Below, piece after piece: positions 8,031 to 15,464 of a DNA stretch of 22,509 nt (positions within the stretch are counted from its first letter, which is position 1; each line of letters opens with the position of its first letter). The position numbers and the translations under genes are program-made. The notes beneath the pieces are model-generated. The model searched no databases. It was not told the origin of the DNA and saw nothing but the letters and a program-made list of their open reading frames with translations. Origin of the DNA: an uncultured Flammeovirgaceae bacterium (GTDB taxonomy: Bacteria > Bacteroidota > Bacteroidia > Cytophagales > Cyclobacteriaceae); NCBI GenBank assembly GCA_946886805.1, contig CAMPJM010000013.1, forward strand, positions 1 to 22,509. The letters run 5' to 3'.

Positions 8031-8467
8031 AATTGACTTTTATGGGTTTGAATTAATTAATTGGATCGTTAGAGAAATTGGTAACAGTAATGCTCCTACT
8101 TCGCTACGGAAATTCGTGATGTTCTTCAAAAAATTTAAAATACTGTATGACAGAGAATTATTTAGCAATATATCAATTCCTCCTGGTCTTTTGTTTTAAA
8201 AATTAGCACCTTTCATTCTCCAGATAAAATGACATGGCAGGAGAAATAACATTATATCCTTCGGTTGAAATATCGGAAAAAAAGCCTTTTTAGGGACCAT
8301 TTTTAAGCACTTATCCTTCACTATAAATCCGTCGGTCTGTTTAATATTTTAAATCAATCGTCATCGGAAACTTTTCCAGGACGAGCCGAAAAACTCCATT
8401 TGAACTCTGCTTACGATTTTATTTCCTTGAACAATATACATCCTGGTTGGTTTTATTCATATAACCC
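8031..8467 (-). other. 437 bp intergenic region, no convincing gene
   Basis: This is the longest non-coding stretch in the window, between the flippase stop and the hexapeptide acyltransferase start. All reading frames are short. The longest minus-strand candidate is a 34-codon frame from ATG 8300 to TAA 8196 (or from GTG 8321), beginning MVPKKAFFPIFQPKD and hydrophobic in the middle; it matches nothing I recognise. I found no exact TAnnTTTG element and no strong stem with a T-run. It may hold a degenerate gene remnant, an untranslated leader, or the seam between two modules. Confidence 0.5.
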
Positions 8468-9937
8468 TCAGTTTACAAATCTTTTAAAGGGCTTTCCTAT
8501 AGGAGTTTCTTTAATTAAAACTAAAAGTTCCCGGGAAGATCGAGTTTTGAAAATCACATGTAGGGAAGTTTGGAACAGTAAAAAGGAAACGGAAAGGATA
8601 ATTATTTGAAAAATTCTAGAAATACTTCCGAGATATTCCCTCAGGCCTATATATAATACCATAAAAGTTAGTAAAGCGGGAAAAACTGTGCGCAGAACAT
8701 CACGTAGCTGCTCTTTGAAAGAGTAATCAATGAATTTGTTAGCATAATGAATATTTATCACAGCTCCGATAATACTATTGACTACCTGAGATAATATCAG
8801 AGGAATGATCCCAAATTCAATAGTGAGAAAAATACCGAATAATAAAGTTACTTGAGTAATTACTGCCATCTTCAGATACAAATCGGTCCTACCTTTGATT
8901 TTCAATATATTGGAATTATATTTATTAACGGGATAAAAAATCCCCGTTATACACAGTAATTGGAAATAAGGAACCGCAGGTAACCATTCCTTTCCCAGAA
9001 GCACGGAAAATAGAGGATTTGCGATCAAAATTAATAATAACATAATTGAACTCAGGACAAGTAGAACCAGGATTTGAGCGGTTTGATAAGCAGTTTTAAG
9101 TTTATTCTTGTTATTCTTAATCTTCGAAAAAACTGGATAAAAAACTTTGTCTAAAGTTCCAGAAATGGTAGCTACCGGAAATTCTTTCATGGTAACTGCA
9201 CGGGTATAATATCCTACCATTGCAGCTGAGAAATATTTTCCTATTATCATAGGGAAGATATTGCTTATAATACGACTTAAAACCCCTGCCAATGTTAGCT
9301 TATATCCAAAATAGAAATGTTCCTTTAATTTTACAGGATAAAAAGCCACCTTTGGTATCCATCGGTTTTGGAGAAAATAAATAAAAGTGAGAGCTGATCC
9401 CAGCACTACCTCCATATATACTAAAGCCCAAACCCCGAAGTCCAGAAAAGCCAATAAAATTCCTGTAGACCCAGCGATCATTAAAGCAGGAACCTGAGCC
9501 TTCACCTGATATTTAAAATTCAAATCAGAAGTAAGTTTGGTTTTTTGAATGTTATATAAACTGTTTATTACAATTACCAGGCTATAGACACGGATTAGAT
9601 CAGTCAATCTTGGTTGAGCATAAAATTCTGAAATTAGCGGCGCAATGAACCAGAAAACAGTATACAACAATACTGATATTGCAAAATTCATTGTAAACAC
9701 GGTAGAAAAATCTTTTTCATCAGGTTCATCAGATCGTATCAATGATTGGCTCATCCCTGAATCTGACAAAGAATTACCAATAGCATTAAAAATCAATATC
9801 ATACCCAAAAGACCGAATTCCTCGGGTGCAATTAATCGCGCTAATATTATTTGAACAGTAAAGCCTATCGCCTTACTTCCAAATTGCTCGAGGAATGTCC
9901 AGCTAAAACCCGAAATAGCCTTTTTTTTTAGGGACAT
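8468..9937 (-). CDS. wzx: Wzx-type polysaccharide flippase (MOP/PST family)
   Basis: 489 residues, almost wholly hydrophobic, with about a dozen or more membrane segments. The N-terminus (KKKAISGFSWTFLEQFGSKA, then ILARLIAPEEFGLLGM) is typical of the WzxC-like branch of the polysaccharide transporter family within the MOP superfamily. The family moves lipid-linked oligosaccharide repeat units across the inner membrane, and the length is usual for it. It lies 47 bp after pseI and ends the nonulosonate block, so it probably exports a unit containing that sugar. Its presence implies a Wzx/Wzy-dependent route rather than an ABC transporter, even though a KpsC-like protein is encoded nearby. The exact substrate cannot be read from the sequence. 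Confidence 0.9.
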   Translation of the reverse strand: MSLKKKAISGFSWTFLEQFGSKAIGFTVQIILARLIAPEEFGLLGMILIFNAIGNSLSDSGMSQSLIRSDEPDEKDFSTVFTMNFAISVLLYTVFWFIAPLISEFYAQPRLTDLIRVYSLVIVINSLYNIQKTKLTSDLNFKYQVKAQVPALMIAGSTGILLAFLDFGVWALVYMEVVLGSALTFIYFLQNRWIPKVAFYPVKLKEHFYFGYKLTLAGVLSRIISNIFPMIIGKYFSAAMVGYYTRAVTMKEFPVATISGTLDKVFYPVFSKIKNNKNKLKTAYQTAQILVLLVLSSIMLLLILIANPLFSVLLGKEWLPAVPYFQLLCITGIFYPVNKYNSNILKIKGRTDLYLKMAVITQVTLLFGIFLTIEFGIIPLILSQVVNSIIGAVINIHYANKFIDYSFKEQLRDVLRTVFPALLTFMVLYIGLREYLGSISRIFQIIILSVSFLLFQTSLHVIFKTRSSRELLVLIKETPIGKPFKRFVN

Positions 9938-9984
9938 ACCATTAATTTAAATTCCAAGGGTTTTTTCGAAGGTTGAATTCAAAA

Positions 9985-11013
9985 TCAGATGGTCGAAAAC
10001 CTATCTCCTTTAGACCAGTTTTTTAGAGCTTTTGTACCTATTATGTCTTTAAGGTGCTTTGGATGCATTCCAAATCCGGGCCGGATGCTCCTAACGTTCT
10101 TTTCCGTAATTTCTTCACCTTCCTGGATATCTTCTACAACGTACAAAGACCTGCTAAAAAGCTTCCCTTCCTTTTGTTTCTTCGTCAGGGTATAATCAAC
10201 CTTTCCTATTGCCTTTTCCGCCTCTCGTACGGCCTTGACCATTTCCGAGAATTCCTTTTCATCCAAGGAAAAGGAAGAATCAGGTCCTCCAACAGATTTG
10301 TCAAGTATAAAATGTTTCTCTATAATTTTAGCCCCGAAACAAGTAGCTACAATTGGCACAATACTTCCAAGAGTATGATCCGAAAGCCCAGAAATAACGC
10401 CAAACTTTTCCTTCAAATCTCTTACCATGACCATGTTAGCTTCCTCTATGGGAGCAGGGTAAGAAGAAGTGCATTTGAGCAAAGCAACATTCTTATTGCC
10501 CATTCGAAAACACGCATCTAGAGCAAGTTCAATATCTGATTTTTCTGCGATTCCGGTTGAAATAATTATTGGTTTTCCTTTAGATGCCGTATACTCGATT
10601 AATGGAATATCAGTAATTTCAAAGGAAGCTATCTTATATGCTGGAGCATTTAATTTTTCCAGGAAATCTACAGCGGTTTTATCAAAAGGCGATGAGAAAT
10701 AGGATAATCCTTCTTTCTTTGCAGCTTCAAAGAGGGTCTGGTGCCATTCCCAGGGGGTGTAAGCCTCTTTGTATAAATCATAAAGATTTTTTCCTTCCCA
10801 AATAGTTCCTTTGATAAGAAAATCTTCTTTTCGAGAATCTATAGTAATTGTGTCGGGTGTATATGTCTGCAATTTTATACAATCTGCCCCGGCTCGTTTG
10901 GCTGCCTTTACGGTTTCCAAGGCTGTACTTAAACTTCCATTGTGGTTGGCAGAAAGCTCTGCTATAATAAAAACCGGCTCTTCTCCACCTATCTTTTTAT
11001 TTCCTATTTTCAT
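9985..11013 (-). CDS. pseI: Pseudaminic acid synthase (PseI / NeuB family)
   Basis: 342 residues. An N-terminal TIM-barrel NeuB domain (about 1-270) is followed by a C-terminal SAF/antifreeze-like domain (about 283-342, SLYVVEDIQEGEEITEKN). The family condenses phosphoenolpyruvate with a 6-carbon amino sugar to form a nonulosonic acid. IIAELSANHNGS (16-27) and KLQTYTPDTIT (47-57) are the versions I associate with PseI; LegI and sialic acid synthases usually read AEAGVNHNG. This favours an L-altrose-type diamino sugar as substrate. EKHF (232-235) supplies the conserved metal-binding His region. Its ATG overlaps the stop of the double-GNAT gene by four bases. The sugar substrate may differ from that of classical PseI, given the extra genes upstream and the missing PseG. 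Confidence 0.88.
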   Translation of the reverse strand: MKIGNKKIGGEEPVFIIAELSANHNGSLSTALETVKAAKRAGADCIKLQTYTPDTITIDSRKEDFLIKGTIWEGKNLYDLYKEAYTPWEWHQTLFEAAKKEGLSYFSSPFDKTAVDFLEKLNAPAYKIASFEITDIPLIEYTASKGKPIIISTGIAEKSDIELALDACFRMGNKNVALLKCTSSYPAPIEEANMVMVRDLKEKFGVISGLSDHTLGSIVPIVATCFGAKIIEKHFILDKSVGGPDSSFSLDEKEFSEMVKAVREAEKAIGKVDYTLTKKQKEGKLFSRSLYVVEDIQEGEEITEKNVRSIRPGFGMHPKHLKDIIGTKALKNWSKGDRFSTI

Positions 11014-12017
11014 TTCAGATTTTTCTCAAATTTTAATTCTGTTCCTTCGTGTGGTATCTTCTTATACCCAAGTTTTTCAAAAATTCGAATTGAAGCCGTA
11101 TTCTCAGGCAATACAAATCCGTATACCTTTTCTACTTCTGGCCGATACCCACTAAGGAATCTTACCCCATTGTCTACCAAGAACGTTCCGTATCCTTTAC
11201 CTTTAAAATTAGGATCTATCAAATAATTAATTTTTCCCGATCCTTTCGTCGCGAAATCGAATCTAATCGAACCTGCTGCCACCCCATTGACCTCTAAAAT
11301 GTAATACTCTTTTTCATGATTATTTAGAGCATTAAAAAACCAGGTGGCATGATCCCTCAGAGGTACTGGCCCCTTACTAAAGGAGTACATCCTGATGCCT
11401 GGATTATTGACCCATAAATATGTTTGATATAAATCATGGAGATCCGCTTTCCGTAATTTGGGTTCCTTATTGAGTTTATAATGAATTTTTACTTTCAAGA
11501 ATTTGTTGTCATAAAAACAGTGCTCTTTTAACTCACTATCAAGTCCAAACCCTGCTTTTTCTAAGGCGGTATACAGTTTTGGCCTAAGATCAAATGCGTA
11601 GGTATAAATCTTGTGTAAACCCAAGTCTTCCCATGCCACCTTTTCTAATAAACCTAGGAAATTAGTCCAGTGAAGTTCAAAATGTTCTTTTTCTAATCCA
11701 GTTTCCATTAAGAATGAGATCTCAGCATTCCTGTCTATCCAGTTAATGTGAACAAGACCTCCATATCCTATACATTCATTACCTTCTAAATAAGAAAATA
11801 ATATTTGGGGAGGTTCCTTTTGGTTAAAAAGATTTGAAACAACTGAATCAAAATAATTATCCTGATTTTCTTCTGTTAGAGGCCCTGATTGACGTAAATG
11901 GTACATTTGGTCATTACGCCAGTTCATAATATCATAACGGTCTCCGCTCCTAATCGGCACTATGGAATATCTTCCTTTTGAGATGGTCTGTTTTTTAAGC
12001 GCCCTGTATGATCGCAT
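11010..12017 (-). CDS. Double-GNAT protein of the nonulosonate pathway
   Basis: 335 residues holding two GNAT-like domains. The N-terminal one (about 15-182; IVPIRSGDRYDIMNWRNDQ, then IGYGGLVHINW) resembles PseH/RimJ-type acetyltransferases but lacks a clear Q/RxxGxG/A loop, so it may be degenerate. The C-terminal one (about 187-334; LRKADLHDLYQTYLWVNNP) has a good acetyl-CoA loop, FKGKGYGTFL (271-280), and resembles the GNAT domain sometimes found fused or adjacent to PseG. No PseG-like segment (GHVMR-type N-terminal loop) is visible. Likely role: N-acylation of an amino group created by the class III aminotransferase, inferred from position. It overlaps the aminotransferase stop by one base (TAATG) and pseI by four. 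Confidence 0.75.
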   Translation of the reverse strand: MRSYRALKKQTISKGRYSIVPIRSGDRYDIMNWRNDQMYHLRQSGPLTEENQDNYFDSVVSNLFNQKEPPQILFSYLEGNECIGYGGLVHINWIDRNAEISFLMETGLEKEHFELHWTNFLGLLEKVAWEDLGLHKIYTYAFDLRPKLYTALEKAGFGLDSELKEHCFYDNKFLKVKIHYKLNKEPKLRKADLHDLYQTYLWVNNPGIRMYSFSKGPVPLRDHATWFFNALNNHEKEYYILEVNGVAAGSIRFDFATKGSGKINYLIDPNFKGKGYGTFLVDNGVRFLSGYRPEVEKVYGFVLPENTASIRIFEKLGYKKIPHEGTELKFEKNLK

Positions 12018-13324
12018 TAATTCAACCTTTTAAACCCGGAATGACAAACTGGACCTTTCAGCAATTCCTCTATCTTTAATTCTCCTCTTTCGCATTTGTT
12101 TATGGTCTCAAATACCTCATATAGATTTTCAAAGTAAGCCTGTAAATGTTTGTCCTCATGCGCAACACTGGCATAAAACAAAGTAGTGGCAAGAAATCCT
12201 TTTTTAAGCATTTCCTGAGTAACAAAAGTTTTGTAGTACAGTGTCTTAGGACTGGTGAAGGTAAATGAGCTTAAGGCCGGAATCCCGGAAATACTTATTG
12301 AAACTTCGCTTTCTTCTGCAAGTCTTTTCCAGCCTTCTTGCATTTTTTTTCCTGTTTCAGTTATAATCTCCCAAGATTTCACTTTTTCCATTTCATCCAA
12401 AGTTGCTAAGGCTGCTACTGGTCCAATCCTTTCTGTCCAGAAAGTACTGCTGATAAAAGTTGCCTGACAAGCTTCCATCACAGATTTCTTCCCAACAACT
12501 GCTGTAAGCGCGTATCCATTTCCTATAGTTTTTCCATACATGATCATGTCTGGCTCCACATCATATTTTTGATAAATCCCTCCAAATGTTTCACGAAAGC
12601 CTGACGTACATTCATCAAAAATCAGTACAATACCACGATCTGTTGCTAACTGCCTTACTTTTTTTAAGAAGTCATTTTCGGGACCAAAGTTCCGTACCAC
12701 CTCCATTTTAATCACTCCAATGTTCTCGGTATCGACGATAAATTCCAACTCGTCAAATTTATTATAAGAAAACGGATATACTGTATTTTTCAGTTCTTTT
12801 GGAACCCCTTTAGGATTTAGTCCTGGAATGAGGTGACCAGAGAGTTCATCTCCTCCATTATGATTAGCAGAAAGATACCAATCATGCCAGCCATGATAAC
12901 CACAGACAGCAACCTTATCTTTTCCTGATGCAGCTCTAGCAATTCTTACTGCTATAGCATTGGCCTCCCCTCCCGTTCTTGCAAAACGGACCATATCGGC
13001 CCAAGGATTGAGTTCAACTAACCTTTCAGCCAACTTTACCTCTTCAGGACAATTAAGGGTAGACATATTGCCTTTCCTAACTGCCTCAATAACCGCAGCG
13101 TCTACATTTTCATTTCCATAACCGAGGGTATTAGTGCCTATCCCCATTATAGACATATCGATTAGATCTCTCCCATCAAGATCTGTTATAATGCAGCCTT
13201 TGGCTTTGTCATAGTAAGAAGGCCATTCATTAGGAAGAAACATCTCTGGGCGCTTAGACAGAAGCATTGTTCCTCCTGGGATTAACTTTTTAGCTTTCTC
13301 ATACAAATTTTGTCCTGTTCTCAT
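12017..13324 (-). CDS. Class III PLP aminotransferase, glutamate-1-semialdehyde aminomutase-like
   Basis: 435 residues of PLP fold type I, class III. The N-terminus LYEKAKKLIPGGTMLLSKRP is typical of GSA-aminomutase-like enzymes. FARTGGEANAIAVRIAR (114-130) binds the cofactor phosphate, FDECTSGFR (236-244) gives the PLP-ring Asp (D237), and YGKTIGNG (263-270) gives the Schiff-base lysine K265. Haem biosynthesis is unlikely here. Related enzymes in sugar loci aminate a keto sugar or shift an amino group, which suits a pathway that also has an aldo/keto reductase. It follows the cytidylyltransferase by one base and overlaps the double-GNAT gene by one base, so it is translated as part of the nonulosonate block. 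It is an additional aminotransferase beyond PseC; classical pseudaminic acid synthesis needs only PseC. Confidence 0.85.
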   Translation of the reverse strand: MRTGQNLYEKAKKLIPGGTMLLSKRPEMFLPNEWPSYYDKAKGCIITDLDGRDLIDMSIMGIGTNTLGYGNENVDAAVIEAVRKGNMSTLNCPEEVKLAERLVELNPWADMVRFARTGGEANAIAVRIARAASGKDKVAVCGYHGWHDWYLSANHNGGDELSGHLIPGLNPKGVPKELKNTVYPFSYNKFDELEFIVDTENIGVIKMEVVRNFGPENDFLKKVRQLATDRGIVLIFDECTSGFRETFGGIYQKYDVEPDMIMYGKTIGNGYALTAVVGKKSVMEACQATFISSTFWTERIGPVAALATLDEMEKVKSWEIITETGKKMQEGWKRLAEESEVSISISGIPALSSFTFTSPKTLYYKTFVTQEMLKKGFLATTLFYASVAHEDKHLQAYFENLYEVFETINKCERGELKIEELLKGPVCHSGFKRLN

Positions 13325-13325
13325 T

Positions 13326-14093
13326 TTAGTCCTCCAGTAATGATTTTATATAACCTTCGTTTCGTTGAATTTTTTGATTTGGAAATCGAGAGAAATTTTC
13401 GACAATGAATTTTGTGTAAGTTTTCCAATCCTCATTCGGTCCTAATTGTTTTACCAAAAGTCGAATTGCATCTAAATCCGCCGTTTCATCCACGGTCATA
13501 CGAATACCGCTGAAATCATGCGGAGCATCATAATTTGCTGCTTTAAACATAGTCTTATTGAAAAAAGATGAATTTTTGCGAATAAAGGGGGTAACATGTT
13601 CCCGTTCAGAACTCAGTTTTGCCTCATTCCATGCCTTTTCCAAAGCTGAATATTTTATTACCTCGATGTCCTGTCCATCCGGAAATTCCTGTTTTAAAAC
13701 ATTCGAACCATAATCCAGGTCATTCGAAACAGTCATTTGAACAACTTCATCTATAATTTTTGCATCGATGAGAGGACAGTCCGAGGTCACCCGGACAATA
13801 TAATCCGGATTGATCTTACTTAGGGATGCTGCATGGTAGAATCTGTCCAGAACATCTGTAGTGGATCCTTGATATACCTCAACATCCATGGCCTTCGCAA
13901 TTCGGATTATTTGTTCAGCCTTTTCTTCCTTTGTTGTAGCTACCGTAATTGTATTTCCATAACATGATTCCTTCAGCCGATAAAGATGAAGTCCCAGCAT
14001 AGAAAACCCATTGACTTCTTGAAGTACCTTTTCAGGAAACCGACTACTCCCTATCCTTGCCTGGGTAATAATACTTATTTTCAAATCTCCCAT
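13326..14093 (-). CDS. SpsF-type cytidylyltransferase (likely CMP-nonulosonate synthetase)
   Basis: 255 residues with a nucleotidyltransferase GT-A-like fold. The signature IITQARIGSSRFPEKVL (8-24) is the CTP-binding loop (QARxxSxRxPxK). RVTSDCPLID (101-110) holds the metal-binding Asp, and EREHVTPFI (163-171) is conserved in the SpsF family. The family activates 3-deoxy acids with CTP, so it may stand in for PseF to make the CMP-nonulosonic acid. It is of the SpsF type, not the PseF/NeuA type I would expect beside classical pseB-C-H-I. No second cytidylyltransferase is in the window. An alternative is activation of a different intermediate. It overlaps the end of the aldo/keto reductase gene by 13 bases. 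Confidence 0.82.
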   Translation of the reverse strand: MGDLKISIITQARIGSSRFPEKVLQEVNGFSMLGLHLYRLKESCYGNTITVATTKEEKAEQIIRIAKAMDVEVYQGSTTDVLDRFYHAASLSKINPDYIVRVTSDCPLIDAKIIDEVVQMTVSNDLDYGSNVLKQEFPDGQDIEVIKYSALEKAWNEAKLSSEREHVTPFIRKNSSFFNKTMFKAANYDAPHDFSGIRMTVDETADLDAIRLLVKQLGPNEDWKTYTKFIVENFSRFPNQKIQRNEGYIKSLLED

Positions 14094-14941
14094 AATGACG
14101 GATTTAAAAGATGCGTATTTTTAACCTTTATTTGATCTATTTGATCAAAAACTGTTTCTGGAATTGATTTCTCTGACCAAATAATATTTTGTTCTAATTG
14201 TTTTACTGAATCCACACCAAAAAGGACAGCATCGATATATTCCTTTTTGATCACATATTGCATTGCAAGATGACCAATTTCGAGTTTATATACTTTTGCT
14301 AAGTTCTTAATTTCTTCTAAATATGGTCTTAAGGATTCCAAATTCTGAGGTAATTTCCTCTCATCCATAAAAAATAACCCCTGCAGAAAACATGAACGGG
14401 TATGTACTTCTTTACCTGCTTTCTTTAAGTTGTATAAAATGCGACCCCTTTGTTGCTCATTATCGAGTAAATTAAAGGGCAATTGGATAACATCTACCTC
14501 CTTTTCATTTTCTAAGGCTATCAATTCACTGTTTGTATAAACTGAAACACCTAATTTCCCGTATAACTCATTCCTTAACCTTAAAATATTGTCCTTATTC
14601 TTGTTTTGTCTATAAGCTCCGAATGAATGGAACATGATGATCTCTAGCCTCTCTGATTTCAATTTTTTTAGAGAGGTTCTAAGTGATAAATCCAAACCGT
14701 CTGCAGGACTATTGCTGAACTTCGAAATAATTTTGAAACGCTTTTCAGACTTCTCATGGAAAGAACCAATTCTTTCTTCTGCTTCACCATAAGCTGCCGC
14801 TGTATCAAGGGTCTTAATTCCTAATTTTGACGCCCTGTCTAATATTTCAAACACTTTATCTTCCGGAGGTAAGCCCACTTGATTTTTAATCCCATAAGGA
14901 AGACCAAATTGAACCGTTCCGAGAATTAACTTACTGCGCAT
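14081..14941 (-). CDS. Aldo/keto reductase of the nonulosonate locus
   Basis: 286 residues of the aldo/keto reductase TIM-barrel family. The full catalytic tetrad is visible: D46 and Y51 in TLDTAAAYGEAE, K74 in IISKFS, and H105 in IMFHSFG. The N-terminus LILGTVQFGLPYGIKN is typical of AKRs in sugar-biosynthesis clusters. It should reduce, or oxidise, a carbonyl with NAD(P)H. There is no such step in the standard pseudaminic pathway, so together with the class III aminotransferase it may change a stereocentre or a functional group of the sugar. The gene overlaps pseH by 11 bases at its start and the cytidylyltransferase by 13 at its end; such overlaps point to a long-standing module. Confidence 0.87.
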   Translation of the reverse strand: MRSKLILGTVQFGLPYGIKNQVGLPPEDKVFEILDRASKLGIKTLDTAAAYGEAEERIGSFHEKSEKRFKIISKFSNSPADGLDLSLRTSLKKLKSERLEIIMFHSFGAYRQNKNKDNILRLRNELYGKLGVSVYTNSELIALENEKEVDVIQLPFNLLDNEQQRGRILYNLKKAGKEVHTRSCFLQGLFFMDERKLPQNLESLRPYLEEIKNLAKVYKLEIGHLAMQYVIKKEYIDAVLFGVDSVKQLEQNIIWSEKSIPETVFDQIDQIKVKNTHLLNPSLWEI

Positions 14942-15464
14942 AGTAGGGATTGAACTTTGCCATTCTTACCACAGAATAATAAATCCCGTCGTAATTTAGG
15001 TGATCCTTAAATAATCCTTCTATTTCAAACCCTAACTTTTTATAAAGTTTTACCGCAGCCAAATTCTGCTCAACCACTCCCAGAGTGATTTTTCTAAGGG
15101 GATCTTCTTTCTCAAAGAAGTAATCCATGATTCTCTTTGATGCTTCATTAGCATATCCCTTTCCCCATTCTGATTTTTCACCCATCAAAATACCGAATTC
15201 TCCTAAGCCATGTCTCTCATTGATCGGATCCATTTTAATATTTCCGATGTGTTTCCAGTCATTTTTGATGCTAATAGCCCACATATAAGTTTTTTTGTCC
15301 AAATGCTGCTGAACAAAGTCTTTTAACATTGGCATTGTCTGACATCCTCTTGTTTCTAACCATCGGTATACCTCGGGATCATTCAACCACCCCAGATAAT
15401 TTGGGGTGCAATGCTTCAACTCAATTGGTTCGAGTATCAATCTCTCAGTTTCAAGTGCTTTCAT
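14931..15464 (-). CDS. pseH: PseH-like N-acetyltransferase
   Basis: 177 residues, one GNAT domain of the RimJ/RimL-like branch that includes PseH. The N-terminus LETERLILEPIELKHC opens the fold, SEWGKGYANEA (98-108) is the acetyl-CoA loop, and NLAAVKLYKKLGFEIEG (134-150) is the C-terminal motif B region. In the pseudaminic pathway, PseH acetylates the 4-amino group of UDP-4-amino-4,6-dideoxy-N-acetyl-beta-L-altrosamine, using acetyl-CoA. Position supports this: it follows pseC with a four-base ATGA overlap. A different acyl donor cannot be excluded from sequence alone. Confidence 0.8.
   Translation of the reverse strand: MKALETERLILEPIELKHCTPNYLGWLNDPEVYRWLETRGCQTMPMLKDFVQQHLDKKTYMWAISIKNDWKHIGNIKMDPINERHGLGEFGILMGEKSEWGKGYANEASKRIMDYFFEKEDPLRKITLGVVEQNLAAVKLYKKLGFEIEGLFKDHLNYDGIYYSVVRMAKFNPYYAQ

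Noticed and set aside
8277..8291. AAAAAGGCTTTTT palindrome in the 437 bp gap
   Set aside because: The arms leave no room for a loop, so it cannot form a stable hairpin; it is probably chance in A/T-rich DNA.
10054..10521. Plus-strand open frame of 155 codons
   Set aside because: It lies entirely within pseI on the other strand, its product has no recognisable domain, and pseI has clear family motifs throughout.
10811..11226. Plus-strand open frames across the pseI / double-GNAT junction
   Set aside because: Antisense to two well-supported overlapping genes; composition is low-complexity and no family is recognisable.
11010..12017. Hidden PseG domain in the double-GNAT protein
   Set aside because: I looked for the PseG N-terminal Gly-rich/GHVMR-type loop and a GT-B-like fold pattern. 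Both halves instead read as GNAT.
12017..13324. Haem biosynthesis enzyme HemL
   Set aside because: The fold matches, but every neighbour belongs to nonulosonate synthesis, and the gene is translationally tied to them.
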